From Campylobacterota bacterium (GTDB taxonomy: Bacteria > Campylobacterota > Campylobacteria > Campylobacterales > SZUA-545): a DNA stretch of 34,532 nt. Shown here one piece after another: positions 14,261 to 22,417 of the stretch. Below the pieces are notes generated by a model, which saw nothing but the letters and a program-made list of their open reading frames with translations, was not told the DNA's origin and made no database searches. Numbering within the stretch: the first letter of the stretch is position 1; each line of letters begins with the position of its first letter. Location: contig PWVP01000020.1 in NCBI GenBank assembly GCA_003561815.1, positions 1-34,532 of the forward strand. Direction: 5' to 3'. The position numbers and the translations under genes were made by a program.

Positions 14261-16342
14261 CTACTCCTGCGAATCGGGCTCATCGGGCCCCTCATCGGGC
14301 CGCTGCTCGCCCTCCTCCTCCTGGCGGGGCTTTTTGGGGCTCTTTTTGCGCCGTTTGCGTGCCGGGCGCTCCTCCTCGGGCTCCTCTTCCTCCTCTTCGG
14401 GGGCCAGCCCCTCGATTCCGTTGGCCTCCTCAAAGTCAGCGATCAACTCTACCACGCGCTCGCCGTCGATCACCTCATCGCTTAAGAGCTCAGCGGTCAT
14501 CTCCTCAATCGCCCCACGGTAGAGCTCCAGCTTCGCTTTAACCGCCTCGTACCGCTCCGAGAGGAAGTGGCGGATAAACTCATCGGCCTGTTCGGCCATC
14601 TTCTCGCTGTACTCTTTGCTTTTGCCAAAGCCCGCCGGTGCGCCCAGGAAGCCGGCGTTGTGTTTCTCCATCACCATCAGGCCCGCCACATCGCTCATGC
14701 CGTACATCATCACCATCGCCTTGATGATATCGGTTGCCCGCTCGAGATCGTTGGCCGCGCCGGTGGAGATCTCGCCGATAAAGACCTCCTCGGCCGCTCG
14801 GCCGCCTAGAAGCACATCGATCTCTGCCACCAGCTCATGCTTTTGCATCAGGTACTTGTTCTCCTCGGGGGTGTTGAGGGTGTAGCCCAAAGCGGCCAGA
14901 CCGCGGGGGACGATGGAGACCTTGTTGACCTTTTTGGCGCCACGGGTGGTCTGGGCCACCAGCGCATGGCCACTCTCGTGGTAGGCGACAATCCGCTTCT
15001 CTTTGGGGCTGATGCGGCGCGACTTCTTCTCCAGACCGGCGATGGATCGCTCCACCGCCTCACGCAGATCCGCCTGCTCGACCTTGTCTTTGTTTTTGCG
15101 CCCCGCCAGCAGTGTCGCTTCGTTGACGATATTGGCCAGATCGGCACCGGCCAGACCGGCGGTCATCTTGGCCACATCCTCCAGCCGCACCCGATCGTCA
15201 AGCTCCACATGCTCCACATGCACCTTCAAAATCTCCAGCCGCCCTTTATAGTCAGGCTTATCCACCAGCACCTGTCGATCGAAGCGTCCCGGTCGCAAAA
15301 GGGCCGGATCGAGCACCTCTGGACGGTTGGTGGCCGCCAGAATGATAATGGGCTCGGAGGAGCCAAAGCCATCCATCTCCGCGAGCAGCTGGTTGAGAGT
15401 CTGCTCCCGCTCATCGTTGCCCCCAAAGCCCGAGGCGGCGCGGCTTTTGCCCAGCGCATCGAGTTCGTCGATAAAGATAATCGCCGGCGCCTCTTTTTTA
15501 GACTGCTCAAAGAGATCGCGCACCCTGGCCGCACCGACCCCCACAAACATCTCGATAAAGCTGGAGGCCGAGACAGAGAAGAACGGCACATCCGCCTCGC
15601 CGGCCACCGCTTTGGCCAGCAGGGTTTTACCGGTTCCGGGAGGGCCCACCAGCAAGATCCCCTTGGGAATCTTCGCCCCTAGCCGGATATAGCGCTCGGG
15701 GTTTTGGAGGAAGTCTACGACCTCCTTAACCTCCTCTTTGGCCTCCTCGTTGCCCGCCATGTCGTCAAACTTGATGTTGGGTTTTTCGGAGTTGACCATC
15801 TTTTTGGAGCTGCCCATGCCGAGCATCCCGCCACCCATATTCTTCTGCATCCGACTGGCCAGAAGCAGCCAGATCCCAAAGAAGATCATAATCGGCAACA
15901 CCCAGCCGAGCATCAGATCCGAAAACCAGCTCTCCTCGCTGACACCGGTATAGGCGATCCCCTTCTCCTCCAGAAGCGGCAAAAGCCCCTCATCGGGCAC
16001 GATCCGCTTAATGGTGTAGTTGGTCCGTATGGTGCCATCCATCGTGCTGGCCCGAATGGTGTGGCGGCCAATCTGGGCAAACTCGATCCGACCGGCGCGG
16101 GCGAGCTCTTTAAACTCCGAGTAGGAGAGCTCTTTATGAACCGTCTGTGTCGCCGGAGGGCGATCGGCTGCGGCCGGATCGGTAACCGTGTCGTTTCCGC
16201 CCAGGAAGTTAAAGACCAAAATTGCCGCCACCGCAAAGATCGCAAAGAGCAGCAGTGGGTTCTGGTTAAAAAAGTTGTTCAGGTTATTGCCACCCCCCTC
16301 TGGGGGCTGGTTTTGCGGGTTGTTCTTCGGGTTGGGTGTCAT
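14261..16342 (-). CDS. ftsH: ATP-dependent zinc metalloprotease FtsH
   Basis: A 693-residue membrane AAA+ protease that degrades damaged membrane proteins and short-lived regulators. TM helices near residues 28-48 and 145-165 flank a periplasmic domain. The AAA module has Walker A GPPGTGKT (233-240), Walker B IIFIDELDALG, and the second region of homology TNRPEVLDPALLRPGRFD. The zinc site is HESGH (455-459). The last about 45 residues are a highly charged tail with a glutamate run, a basic ARKRRKKSPKKPR block and another acidic stretch; I recall typical orthologues as somewhat shorter (roughly 610-650). Six bases separate it from prmA and three from the psd-like gene. Confidence 0.97.
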   Translation of the reverse strand: MTPNPKNNPQNQPPEGGGNNLNNFFNQNPLLLFAIFAVAAILVFNFLGGNDTVTDPAAADRPPATQTVHKELSYSEFKELARAGRIEFAQIGRHTIRASTMDGTIRTNYTIKRIVPDEGLLPLLEEKGIAYTGVSEESWFSDLMLGWVLPIMIFFGIWLLLASRMQKNMGGGMLGMGSSKKMVNSEKPNIKFDDMAGNEEAKEEVKEVVDFLQNPERYIRLGAKIPKGILLVGPPGTGKTLLAKAVAGEADVPFFSVSASSFIEMFVGVGAARVRDLFEQSKKEAPAIIFIDELDALGKSRAASGFGGNDEREQTLNQLLAEMDGFGSSEPIIILAATNRPEVLDPALLRPGRFDRQVLVDKPDYKGRLEILKVHVEHVELDDRVRLEDVAKMTAGLAGADLANIVNEATLLAGRKNKDKVEQADLREAVERSIAGLEKKSRRISPKEKRIVAYHESGHALVAQTTRGAKKVNKVSIVPRGLAALGYTLNTPEENKYLMQKHELVAEIDVLLGGRAAEEVFIGEISTGAANDLERATDIIKAMVMMYGMSDVAGLMVMEKHNAGFLGAPAGFGKSKEYSEKMAEQADEFIRHFLSERYEAVKAKLELYRGAIEEMTAELLSDEVIDGERVVELIADFEEANGIEGLAPEEEEEEPEEERPARKRRKKSPKKPRQEEEGEQRPDEGPDEPDSQE

Positions 16343-16348
16343 CGATTC

Positions 16349-17179
16349 TTAATCCTGTCTGTTTTGAAATAGATAGGCGCACCACTCACCCCGGGTGATG
16401 CGCCGACGGCACTCAAGCGCACTAAAGGCGCTCTCCAGCCGGGCACTGTAACGGGGCAGCACCCCTGAAAGCACCAGATAACCTCCGGGCGCAAGCGCCT
16501 GCAGAAGGGGGGCTTTGATGGCAATCAGCACATCGGTCACAATATTTGCAATCACAACATCATAGCGCGTTGTGGTTTGATCCGCCGATCCTGTCCAGAT
16601 AGACTCCGGCTCTACACCGTTGAGGGCGAGGTGGTTTTTGGCGTCTATTGTAGCAGCTTCGTCGCTATCACACAAGCAGACCTTTGCCCCCCGTTTGGCC
16701 GCAGCGATCCCTAAAATACCGCTGCCGCACCCCACATCCAGCACCCGTCTGCCCTGCAGATCCAGCTCGCCAATGAGCGAGAGGCAGGCACAGGTGGTCT
16801 CGTGGTGGCCGGTTCCAAAGACCAGACCCGGATCGATGATCAGATCGACCGCCTCTTTGGCGGGGGGGTGCCAGGAGGGGCGGACATAGAAGGGGCCGCA
16901 CGAGACCGGCTCGATACTCCTCTGATAGGCCGCAACCCAATCCTCCTGTGTCTGCTTGAGTATCTGCACAGTGGCATTAAATAGGGTATCACACTCACGG
17001 CTGAAGCGCTCTGTCAGCCGATCGATGGCCGCTTTGGCCTCCAGGGGTTCAGACTCAAAAGAGAGGGTGTAGTCGCCCTCGCCGCACACCACGGCGTGAT
17101 CCTCAAAGAGCGCAATCAGCGCCTCCTCAAACCGATCATCATGACGATCGGGCGTCACAATCAGATCGTAGTAGTACAC
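16349..17179 (-). CDS. prmA: ribosomal protein L11 methyltransferase
   Basis: A 276-residue SAM-dependent methyltransferase predicted to trimethylate lysines and the N-terminus of L11. The N-terminal substrate domain contains EDWVAAYQRSIEPV. The catalytic domain has the family signature DPGLVFGTGHHETT and the SAM loop VLDVGCGSGILGIAAAKRGA, then a NIVTDVL motif (NxxxxxL type). Starts at GTG 17179; the binding site is weak and the gene is 8 bases downstream of cheY, so coupling is likely. The order cheY-prmA-ftsH matches what I recall from Campylobacter. Confidence 0.92.
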   Translation of the reverse strand: MYYYDLIVTPDRHDDRFEEALIALFEDHAVVCGEGDYTLSFESEPLEAKAAIDRLTERFSRECDTLFNATVQILKQTQEDWVAAYQRSIEPVSCGPFYVRPSWHPPAKEAVDLIIDPGLVFGTGHHETTCACLSLIGELDLQGRRVLDVGCGSGILGIAAAKRGAKVCLCDSDEAATIDAKNHLALNGVEPESIWTGSADQTTTRYDVVIANIVTDVLIAIKAPLLQALAPGGYLVLSGVLPRYSARLESAFSALECRRRITRGEWCAYLFQNRQD

Positions 17180-17187
17180 CGTCTTAA

Positions 17188-17562
17188 TCAGCTACTGGTG
17201 CCCAGAACCGCTTCAAGCTTCTCTTTTAGTACCTGCGGGGTAAAGGGTTTGACGATGTAGTTGTTCACACCCGCCTTAAGGGCGGTGATCACCTCCCCTT
17301 TGCCCCCTTCGGTGGTGACCATAATGATGGGCATATCGACATACTTCTCTTCAGCACGCACCTTCTGAACCAGCTCCAGGCCGTTCATCTCCGGCATGTT
17401 CCAGTCGGTCACCAGAACATCGATACCCTCATTCTGCTGAAGCACCTCCCACGCCTGAGCGCCGTTCTCCGCCTCGAAGAGGTCCTGATACCCCAGGCGG
17501 TTGAGCGTGTTTTTAATGATTCGCCGCATTGTTGAGCTGTCATCCACGACAAGAATTTTCAA
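17188..17562 (-). CDS. cheY: chemotaxis response regulator CheY
   Basis: A 124-residue single receiver domain that carries the signal from CheA to the flagellar switch. Acidic pair D7-D8, phospho-acceptor D53 in TDWNMPEMNG, the conserved Thr in MVTTEGG and Lys in VKPFTP are all present. The frame is open further upstream, but a TTG at 17562 is preceded by a perfect AAGGAG 5 bases ahead and gives the family's start (LKILVVDDSSTMRRI, first residue Met when translated), so I use it. No other chemotaxis or flagellar genes are in the window. It lies 61 bases after hisA. Confidence 0.93.
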   Translation of the reverse strand: MKILVVDDSSTMRRIIKNTLNRLGYQDLFEAENGAQAWEVLQQNEGIDVLVTDWNMPEMNGLELVQKVRAEEKYVDMPIIMVTTEGGKGEVITALKAGVNNYIVKPFTPQVLKEKLEAVLGTSS

Positions 17563-17567
17563 TTGTT

Positions 17568-17573
17568 CTCCTT
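17568..17573 (-). promoter_or_regulatory. Shine-Dalgarno that fixes the cheY TTG start
   Basis: AAGGAG on the minus strand, 5 bases upstream of TTG 17562. It decides between the short, family-like CheY start and a nine-codon longer reading frame. Confidence 0.7.
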
Positions 17574-17607
17574 TGCCGGCGTGTGGCATATCGGTCGGGT
17601 TTGAGCC

Positions 17608-17622
17608 CCTGAATTATTCAGG
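17608..17622. repeat. perfect 15-base inverted repeat between hisA and cheY
   Basis: CCTGAATTATTCAGG is a perfect palindrome around a central base, one base after the hisA stop codon and about 45 bases before the cheY start. It can form a short hairpin but no T tract follows, so it is more likely an mRNA end/processing site or an operator than a strong terminator. Confidence 0.4.
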
Positions 17623-17623
17623 A

Positions 17624-18328
17624 TCATAAGTTAAAAGCCTCTTTAATGTCAAGCCGCCCCTCGTAGAAGGCTTTGCCCACAATCGCACCATCGATCGACC
17701 CGGTGGCCTTGAGCGCCTTTAGATCCGCCAGGTCTTTGACCCCGCCACTGGCGATGGTCGCCCCGCCAAACGCCTCTTTGATCTTCAGGGTAAAATCGAC
17801 ATTGACTCCCGAAAGTGTACCGTCGCGCCCCACATCGGTGGTGATAATCGCCTCTACGCCGCTTCCTTTAAAGCGCGCAGCAAAGGCGGTTGCCGCCTCC
17901 TGGCCCACCTCGGCCCATCCGGCAGTGGCCACTCGACCATCCACCGCATCGATGCCGATCACCACCGGATAGCGTGCGGCCATCTCGATCGCCCAGCGGG
18001 GGTCCTTAGCCGCTGCAGAGCCTAAAATCACCCGATCGATACCCAGATCGAGATAGGCACGGATGGTCTCTTCACTGCGGATCCCGCCCCCTAGCTGGAG
18101 CTTCATGCCGGTGGCTGCGCGGATCGCTTCGATGCTGCTGCGGTTTTTGGGCTCACCGGCAAAGGCGCCATCGAGATCCACAATATGGAGCCACTGTGCA
18201 CCTAGCCTCTCAAAGGCCACCGCCTGATCGGCGGGGCTCTCGGCGTACACTTTAGCGCTGGCCATCTCGCCTTTGGTCAGGCGCACAGCGCGGTTCTCTT
18301 TGAGGTCGATGGCAGGAAAGATGGTCAT
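17624..18328 (-). CDS. hisA: phosphoribosylformimino-AICAR ribotide isomerase
   Basis: A 234-residue TIM-barrel isomerase of histidine synthesis, converting ProFAR to PRFAR. Seen: FPAIDLKENRAVRL at the N-terminus with the catalytic Asp, VDLDGAFAG, QLGGGIRSEETI, TTDVGRDGTLSG with the second catalytic Asp, and IASGGVKDLADL near the C-terminus; the two half-barrel phosphate-binding motifs are intact. Overlaps hisH by ATGA, so the two are translationally coupled. HisF, the partner that uses the product, is not in the window. Confidence 0.96.
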   Translation of the reverse strand: MTIFPAIDLKENRAVRLTKGEMASAKVYAESPADQAVAFERLGAQWLHIVDLDGAFAGEPKNRSSIEAIRAATGMKLQLGGGIRSEETIRAYLDLGIDRVILGSAAAKDPRWAIEMAARYPVVIGIDAVDGRVATAGWAEVGQEAATAFAARFKGSGVEAIITTDVGRDGTLSGVNVDFTLKIKEAFGGATIASGGVKDLADLKALKATGSIDGAIVGKAFYEGRLDIKEAFNL

Positions 18329-18939
18329 TTAAGCTCCGTAAAGTTTTTTAGAATCTGCAGCCCGGCAGTGTGGCTCTTCTCTGGATGGGGCTGGATGCCG
18401 TAGAGGTTTCCTTTGGAGACCGCCGCTACAAAGGGGTAGCCGTAGTCCGCCCGGGCTGAGACGATCGAGTCCGGGCAGCTGATGTGATAGGCGTGGACGA
18501 AGTAGAGCCGCTCACCGGCCTCAACGCAATCAAAAAGCGGCGAGCGTACCTCGCCCGATAGACGGTTCCACCCCATGTGGGGGATCTTGATCGGGTAGGC
18601 CGCCCGTTTAGGATCAAAACGCACCACGCGACCGGGCAGAAGCCCCAGACCCGCCACCCCCGGCGACTCCTCGCTGCTCTCAAAGAGCACCTGAAGCCCC
18701 AAGCAGATCCCCAGCAGATGACCGCCCCTTTCGACATGGGCCAGGATGGCGCGATCCATCCCGCTTTCGCGCAGGTGGCCCACCGCATCCCCAAAGGCGC
18801 CCACGCCAGGCAAAATCAGATGGCTAAAGCGCTCCAGACTCTGCGGGTCGCGCACAATCTCACCACTTGCGCCCACACGCTCTAAAGAGTTGACCAGACT
18901 GGCAAGGTTGCCCATCTGATAGTCGATAATCCCGATCAA
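18325..18939 (-). CDS. hisH: imidazole glycerol phosphate synthase, glutaminase subunit
   Basis: A 204-residue class I glutamine amidotransferase that supplies ammonia to HisF. Seen: IIDYQMGNLASL near the start, LPGVGAFGDAV (oxyanion region), nucleophile loop GICLGLQVLFE, and the catalytic His-Glu pair in IQPHPEKS. Translation starts at TTG 18939, preceded by AGGAGG 4 bases ahead. It is the first gene of a long minus-strand run that reaches 10972. Confidence 0.95.
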   Translation of the reverse strand: MIGIIDYQMGNLASLVNSLERVGASGEIVRDPQSLERFSHLILPGVGAFGDAVGHLRESGMDRAILAHVERGGHLLGICLGLQVLFESSEESPGVAGLGLLPGRVVRFDPKRAAYPIKIPHMGWNRLSGEVRSPLFDCVEAGERLYFVHAYHISCPDSIVSARADYGYPFVAAVSKGNLYGIQPHPEKSHTAGLQILKNFTELK

Positions 18940-18969
18940 ATCGCCTCCTGCTGGGGTTTAGCAGCGGCC

Positions 18970-18975
18970 ATTCTA
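18970..18975 (-). promoter_or_regulatory. candidate -10 element for the hisH operon
   Basis: TAGAAT on the minus strand, about 31 bases ahead of the hisH start. No good -35 element was found at the usual distance. It shares a 151-base intergenic region with the oppositely directed rpmE promoter. Confidence 0.35.
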
Positions 18976-19053
18976 CCAAAGCCGGGGTAAAGCGCACTCA
19001 CCGCACGGGAAAATTACGATGAAAGATTAATCTAAAATCAATACTACCTCCGA

Positions 19054-19059
19054 TAAGAT
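19054..19059 (+). promoter_or_regulatory. candidate -10 element for rpmE
   Basis: TAAGAT (within GATAAGAT) would start transcription near 19066, giving a leader of about 25 bases that includes AAAGG ahead of GTG 19091. The upstream region is AT-rich, with a second -10-like TAAAAT at 19033-19038, and no clear -35. Confidence 0.35.
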
Positions 19060-19090
19060 CGCGGCGTAAATTTAACACAAAGGCCGTGCC

Positions 19091-19291
19091 GTGAAGAAGG
19101 ATCTCCATCCGCAACTAAACGAGTGCACCGTGACCTGCTCTTGTGGCAACACCTTCACCATCCGATCCAGCAAAGAGAAGATCCGTCTGGACATCTGTGA
19201 TAAGTGCCACCCCTTTTACACCGGCTCCGAGAAGAGCATGGATACCACCGGTCGCATCGAAAAGTTCAACAAGAAGTATGGCCTGGCCTAG
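19091..19291 (+). CDS. rpmE: 50S ribosomal protein L31 (zinc-binding form)
   Basis: A 66-residue ribosomal protein. Four zinc ligands are present (C16, C18, C36, C39: TCSCG and CDKCHPFYTG), so this is the C+ zinc form rather than the zinc-free paralogue. The C-terminus GRIEKFNKKYGLA is typical. GTG start with AAAGG 7 bases ahead. rsmI follows after 3 bases. Confidence 0.96.
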   Translation: MKKDLHPQLNECTVTCSCGNTFTIRSSKEKIRLDICDKCHPFYTGSEKSMDTTGRIEKFNKKYGLA

Positions 19292-19294
19292 GGC

Positions 19295-20119
19295 TTGGTA
19301 AGCTTCGTCCCTACGCCGATAGGCAACCTTGAAGACCTCTCCCTTAGGGCGCTACGCGTGCTCTCTGAGGCGGAGGTCTTTTTTTGTGAAGATACCCGCG
19401 TGAGCAAGCGGCTGCTTCATCTGCTCTCTGAGCGCTTCCAGACCCGCTTTCAGCCCGATCCCCACTTTATCAGTCTACACAGCCACAATGAGCGCGATCG
19501 CCTTGAGCAGATCGATGCTGTACTCTTTGAGCGGCCATGCGTCTATCTGAGCGATGCGGGTATGCCCGGCATCAGCGATCCCGGCACAGCCCTAATACGC
19601 CACTGCCAGCAAAACCGGATCGACTACACGGTGCTACCCGGTGCCAATGCGGCTCTGGTGGCGGTGGTTGATAGTGGACTGGGCGAAGGGCGCTTCTTTT
19701 TTGAGGGGTTTTTGCCCCACAAATCCCAGGCGCGTCAAGAGCGGCTTAAGCAGCTGCTCGCCCATACGGAGCCCTTTGTGCTCTATGAGGCGCCCACCCG
19801 CATCCAGATGCTAGCCGGAGAGCTGGGCACACTGGCGCCTCTGGCGCAGGTGGTCTTTCATAAGGAGCTGAGCAAGCAGCATGAGCGGCGCTTTATCGGC
19901 ACGGGAGCCTCCATCGCCCGGCAGCTGGCCGAGGCCAACCTCAAAGGGGAGTGGGTTGCGGTGATCGCCCCGACCCAAAAAGCGCCCGAGGGGTGGCTGA
20001 TAGGGGCGCTGAGAGAGCTCAATGCGCCCAAAAAGCCGCTAGCAAAGATCCTAAGCCGCCTGGATGGCCAGAGCACCGCCTTCTGGTACGATCGACTCAC
20101 CCATAAAGAGAGCCCATGA
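19295..20119 (+). CDS. rsmI: 16S rRNA (cytidine-1402 2'-O) methyltransferase RsmI
   Basis: A 274-residue tetrapyrrole-methylase-fold enzyme that ribose-methylates C1402 in the 16S decoding centre. Seen: FVPTPIGNLEDLSLRALRVL, FFCEDTRVSKRLL, SDAGMPGISDPG, a PGANA loop and FEGFLPHK. The TTG at 19295 gives the normal beginning of the family (VSFVPTPIGN); the binding site is poor, so coupling to rpmE is likely. Its stop overlaps the rlmB start by ATGA. Confidence 0.94.
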   Translation: MVSFVPTPIGNLEDLSLRALRVLSEAEVFFCEDTRVSKRLLHLLSERFQTRFQPDPHFISLHSHNERDRLEQIDAVLFERPCVYLSDAGMPGISDPGTALIRHCQQNRIDYTVLPGANAALVAVVDSGLGEGRFFFEGFLPHKSQARQERLKQLLAHTEPFVLYEAPTRIQMLAGELGTLAPLAQVVFHKELSKQHERRFIGTGASIARQLAEANLKGEWVAVIAPTQKAPEGWLIGALRELNAPKKPLAKILSRLDGQSTAFWYDRLTHKESP

Positions 20120-20796
20120 TTATCTACGGAAAACAGGTGGTCGTCCACGCCGCCACGCACCACCCTGATCGGGTGGAGTGTCTCTATCTGGCCAAAGAGG
20201 TTGAGCCGCCACTCTTTAAGCAGCTTAGCCGGTGCGGCGCGCGTATTGAGCGGGTGGATCCCAAAAAAGCGCAGGCGATGGCCCGCGGCGGCAACCATCA
20301 GGGAATGCTGGCTAAAATCACACAGCTTGAGTTTGCGACGCCCGCTACACTTGAGGAGGCAGCCTTTATCGTGATGACCGTCGGGGTCAGCGATATGGGC
20401 AATCTCGGGGCGATTGTCCGCAGCGCCTGGGCTCTGGGGGCAGAGGCGGTGGCCATCGGCGCGCTCGCCTCGCCCAATCTGGCCGCACTGGTGCGCACCA
20501 GTAGCGGTGCGGCACTGGATATGCCACTGATTAACGCCCACAAGCCGATGGAGCTGATCGGCTGGTTAAAGCAGCGGGGGTTTAGTGTCGTGGGGGCAAC
20601 CCTAAAGGGCCAAAGCCACCGGCAGCTGCGCATCGATGGCAAACGGCTACTGGTACTCGGTGCCGAGGGGGAGGGGCTGCCCGGCCGGATCGAGCGGGCG
20701 CTGGATCAGACGGTGACCATTGAGATGGCACACCGGTTTGATTCACTCAATGTCGCTGCAGCAGCGGCTATCTTGATCGATAGGATGAGACCATGA
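20116..20796 (+). CDS. rlmB: SPOUT rRNA 2'-O-methyltransferase (RlmB/TrmH family)
   Basis: A 226-residue SpoU-type enzyme, predicted to methylate the ribose of G2251 in 23S rRNA. An N-terminal substrate-binding part (MIIYGKQVVVHAATHH) is followed by the knotted domain with motif 1 SDMGNLGAIVRSAWALGAEA, motif 2 LLVLGAEGEGLPG and motif 3 FDSLNVAAAAAILI. The exact target within the TrmH family cannot be proven from sequence alone; the GKQVVVHA opening and context favour RlmB. Overlaps both neighbours by ATGA. Confidence 0.88.
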   Translation: MIIYGKQVVVHAATHHPDRVECLYLAKEVEPPLFKQLSRCGARIERVDPKKAQAMARGGNHQGMLAKITQLEFATPATLEEAAFIVMTVGVSDMGNLGAIVRSAWALGAEAVAIGALASPNLAALVRTSSGAALDMPLINAHKPMELIGWLKQRGFSVVGATLKGQSHRQLRIDGKRLLVLGAEGEGLPGRIERALDQTVTIEMAHRFDSLNVAAAAAILIDRMRP

Positions 20797-21578
20797 ACGC
20801 ACTGGAGCGCTTAAGAGAGATTGGTCCACTCACCATCTCCAAACAGACCCACATCTCCGTAGAGGAGATTCAGGCGATTTTAGATGAGCGCTACGATCGC
20901 TTTAACCGCACCAAGGCGGTGGGGTTTATCAAGATCCTGGAGCGGGAGTATGAGGTTAAGCTCGATGAGTGGCTGGAGGCTTTCGACACCTTTAACGGCA
21001 ACCAGAGCGAGAGCGAGGAGATCTTCGTCTATGCCAAGAGCGAAGAGGGGAGCACCCCCCGGATTATCGCCGCGGTGCTGATTTTGCTCTTTGTGGGGGC
21101 GGTGGCCTACTACTTCTGGAGCGATGGCGGATCCGTGCCGGCCACCACAGCCCCTGATCGCACCGATCGGCTGGTGAGTGAAGCCAAAAGCGAGATTGAG
21201 CGCAACACCACCCAGCAAGAGGAGGCGCTCACCCCGGTGGAGACTCAGGCGGGCACCATTGAGCTGGATGAGCCGGCCATGATGGCGTTCTATGTCAAGA
21301 GCGATCGGGAGCTCTGGGTGGGCGTTTACTACAGCGAGAGCGGTCAGCGCGAAGGGCGCATCATCGAGGGGCGCTACGATCTCGATGCCGGTGCCGATCA
21401 GGTGATCACCTTTGGCCACGGCCACTTCACCCTGGTTCATGGCCAGGAGCGTATCTCGCCGGGCAATGATCGACTCCACCGCTTCCGCTACCGCGATGGG
21501 GTGCTCACCCCGATGGCTCCACCCCGTCCAGCACGCCAGAGCCGTGATGAGAACAGCTCCGATGAGGGGAGCGAGTGA
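20793..21578 (+). CDS. single-pass membrane protein with N-terminal helical domain
   Basis: A 261-residue protein of unknown function. Residues 1-68 are a helical cytoplasmic domain with a possible helix-turn-helix (LTISKQTHISVEEIQAILDE, then RTKAVGFIKILEREYEVKLD), reminiscent of RodZ-like layouts. One TM helix follows near 90-108 (IIAAVLILLFVGAVAYYFW), then a linker and a periplasmic domain with beta-like strands (MMAFYVKSDRELWVGVYY, DQVITFGHGHFTLVHGQ). The C-terminus is proline/charge-rich. From memory, Campylobacter has a putative membrane protein at this same place after the rRNA methylase. An envelope role is inference. Overlaps rlmB by ATGA. Confidence 0.75.
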   Translation: MNALERLREIGPLTISKQTHISVEEIQAILDERYDRFNRTKAVGFIKILEREYEVKLDEWLEAFDTFNGNQSESEEIFVYAKSEEGSTPRIIAAVLILLFVGAVAYYFWSDGGSVPATTAPDRTDRLVSEAKSEIERNTTQQEEALTPVETQAGTIELDEPAMMAFYVKSDRELWVGVYYSESGQREGRIIEGRYDLDAGADQVITFGHGHFTLVHGQERISPGNDRLHRFRYRDGVLTPMAPPRPARQSRDENSSDEGSE

Positions 21579-22417
21579 TGCGGCTTCTGCTTGGGGCTTT
21601 GGTGGTCGCACTGCTGGCGCTTACCCTTCAGGCGGGTGCGGTGGACAACAAGGTCCGCAGCCTGGTGGATGAGCAGAACTACCTCACCCATCAGCGCCTC
21701 ATCGATCTGATTTTTCAAGATCGCGACAGCTTCTTTCTCGAAGATGGGCGACTGGATGTGATCAAGGTGGTCAGCACCCTAAAGGAGAACGGTCTTCTGG
21801 ATATCTTTCACCAGGGTGCGCCCCGGGATCTGCAGGCCACCTTCCGAACCGGCCAGAGCCCTACTCTTCTTTTGAAGGTGCTCTCCGATGTGCTCTCGGA
21901 TATGGGGTACAACTTCTATATCCCGGCCCACATGCAGATGGATGCCTACCGGTTTGAGTGGACCATCGCCTACAGGAGCGATCACGCCATCGATCCGGTT
22001 CTGCTCGCCAGACGACTGGCGCGCTACGGCGTCACGATCGATGATATCAACAAAAAGCAGGACACCTGGCTTTATGACCTCTCGGCACTGGATCCCGCAC
22101 TCCCCGATGCGCAGCCACTCATCGCCGATGACGATGAGCCGCTCACCCTGCTAAGCCCCCAGGGGGAGTACTGGGTTGCACTGGATGAGGCGGGGCATAA
22201 GCTGGGGATGCGGCGGCGCACCGGCGCGCTCTGGTTTCCCTATGCCACCTTCTACGATCGCGATCTGCGCATCCTCTCGATCCATATACTCGAACACGGC
22301 GTGCGCACCTTCGCGCCGGAGGTGCCCGAAGGGGCGGCCTACCTGAGATTGACCGATAACTACACCACCGAAAACCTCCGGCACGGCATCGTGCTGTGGT
22401 TGGAAAGCGCTCCTTAA
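21578..22417 (+). CDS. exported protein of unknown function (conserved next to alaC)
   Basis: A 279-residue protein with a signal peptide (MRLLLGALVVALLALTLQAGA, cleavage before VD). The mature part has a helical N-terminal half (VRSLVDEQNYLTHQRLIDLI, LDVIKVVSTLKENGLLDIF) and a C-terminal half richer in strands. No known motif recognised. Two starts are possible, GTG 21575 or ATG 21578; ATG overlaps the previous stop by one base (TGATG), and a GAGGGG stretch lies just upstream. I recall a putative periplasmic protein at this place in Campylobacter. Together with the preceding membrane protein it may form an envelope pair. Confidence 0.75.
   Translation: MRLLLGALVVALLALTLQAGAVDNKVRSLVDEQNYLTHQRLIDLIFQDRDSFFLEDGRLDVIKVVSTLKENGLLDIFHQGAPRDLQATFRTGQSPTLLLKVLSDVLSDMGYNFYIPAHMQMDAYRFEWTIAYRSDHAIDPVLLARRLARYGVTIDDINKKQDTWLYDLSALDPALPDAQPLIADDDEPLTLLSPQGEYWVALDEAGHKLGMRRRTGALWFPYATFYDRDLRILSIHILEHGVRTFAPEVPEGAAYLRLTDNYTTENLRHGIVLWLESAP

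Noticed and set aside
14837..15682. 281-residue open frame antisense to ftsH
   Set aside because: Lies opposite the AAA domain of ftsH; no start signal and His/Gln/Leu-rich composition of a shadow frame.
17563..17589. Nine-codon N-terminal extension of CheY
   Set aside because: The AAGGAG site is placed for TTG 17562, which gives the standard CheY N-terminus.
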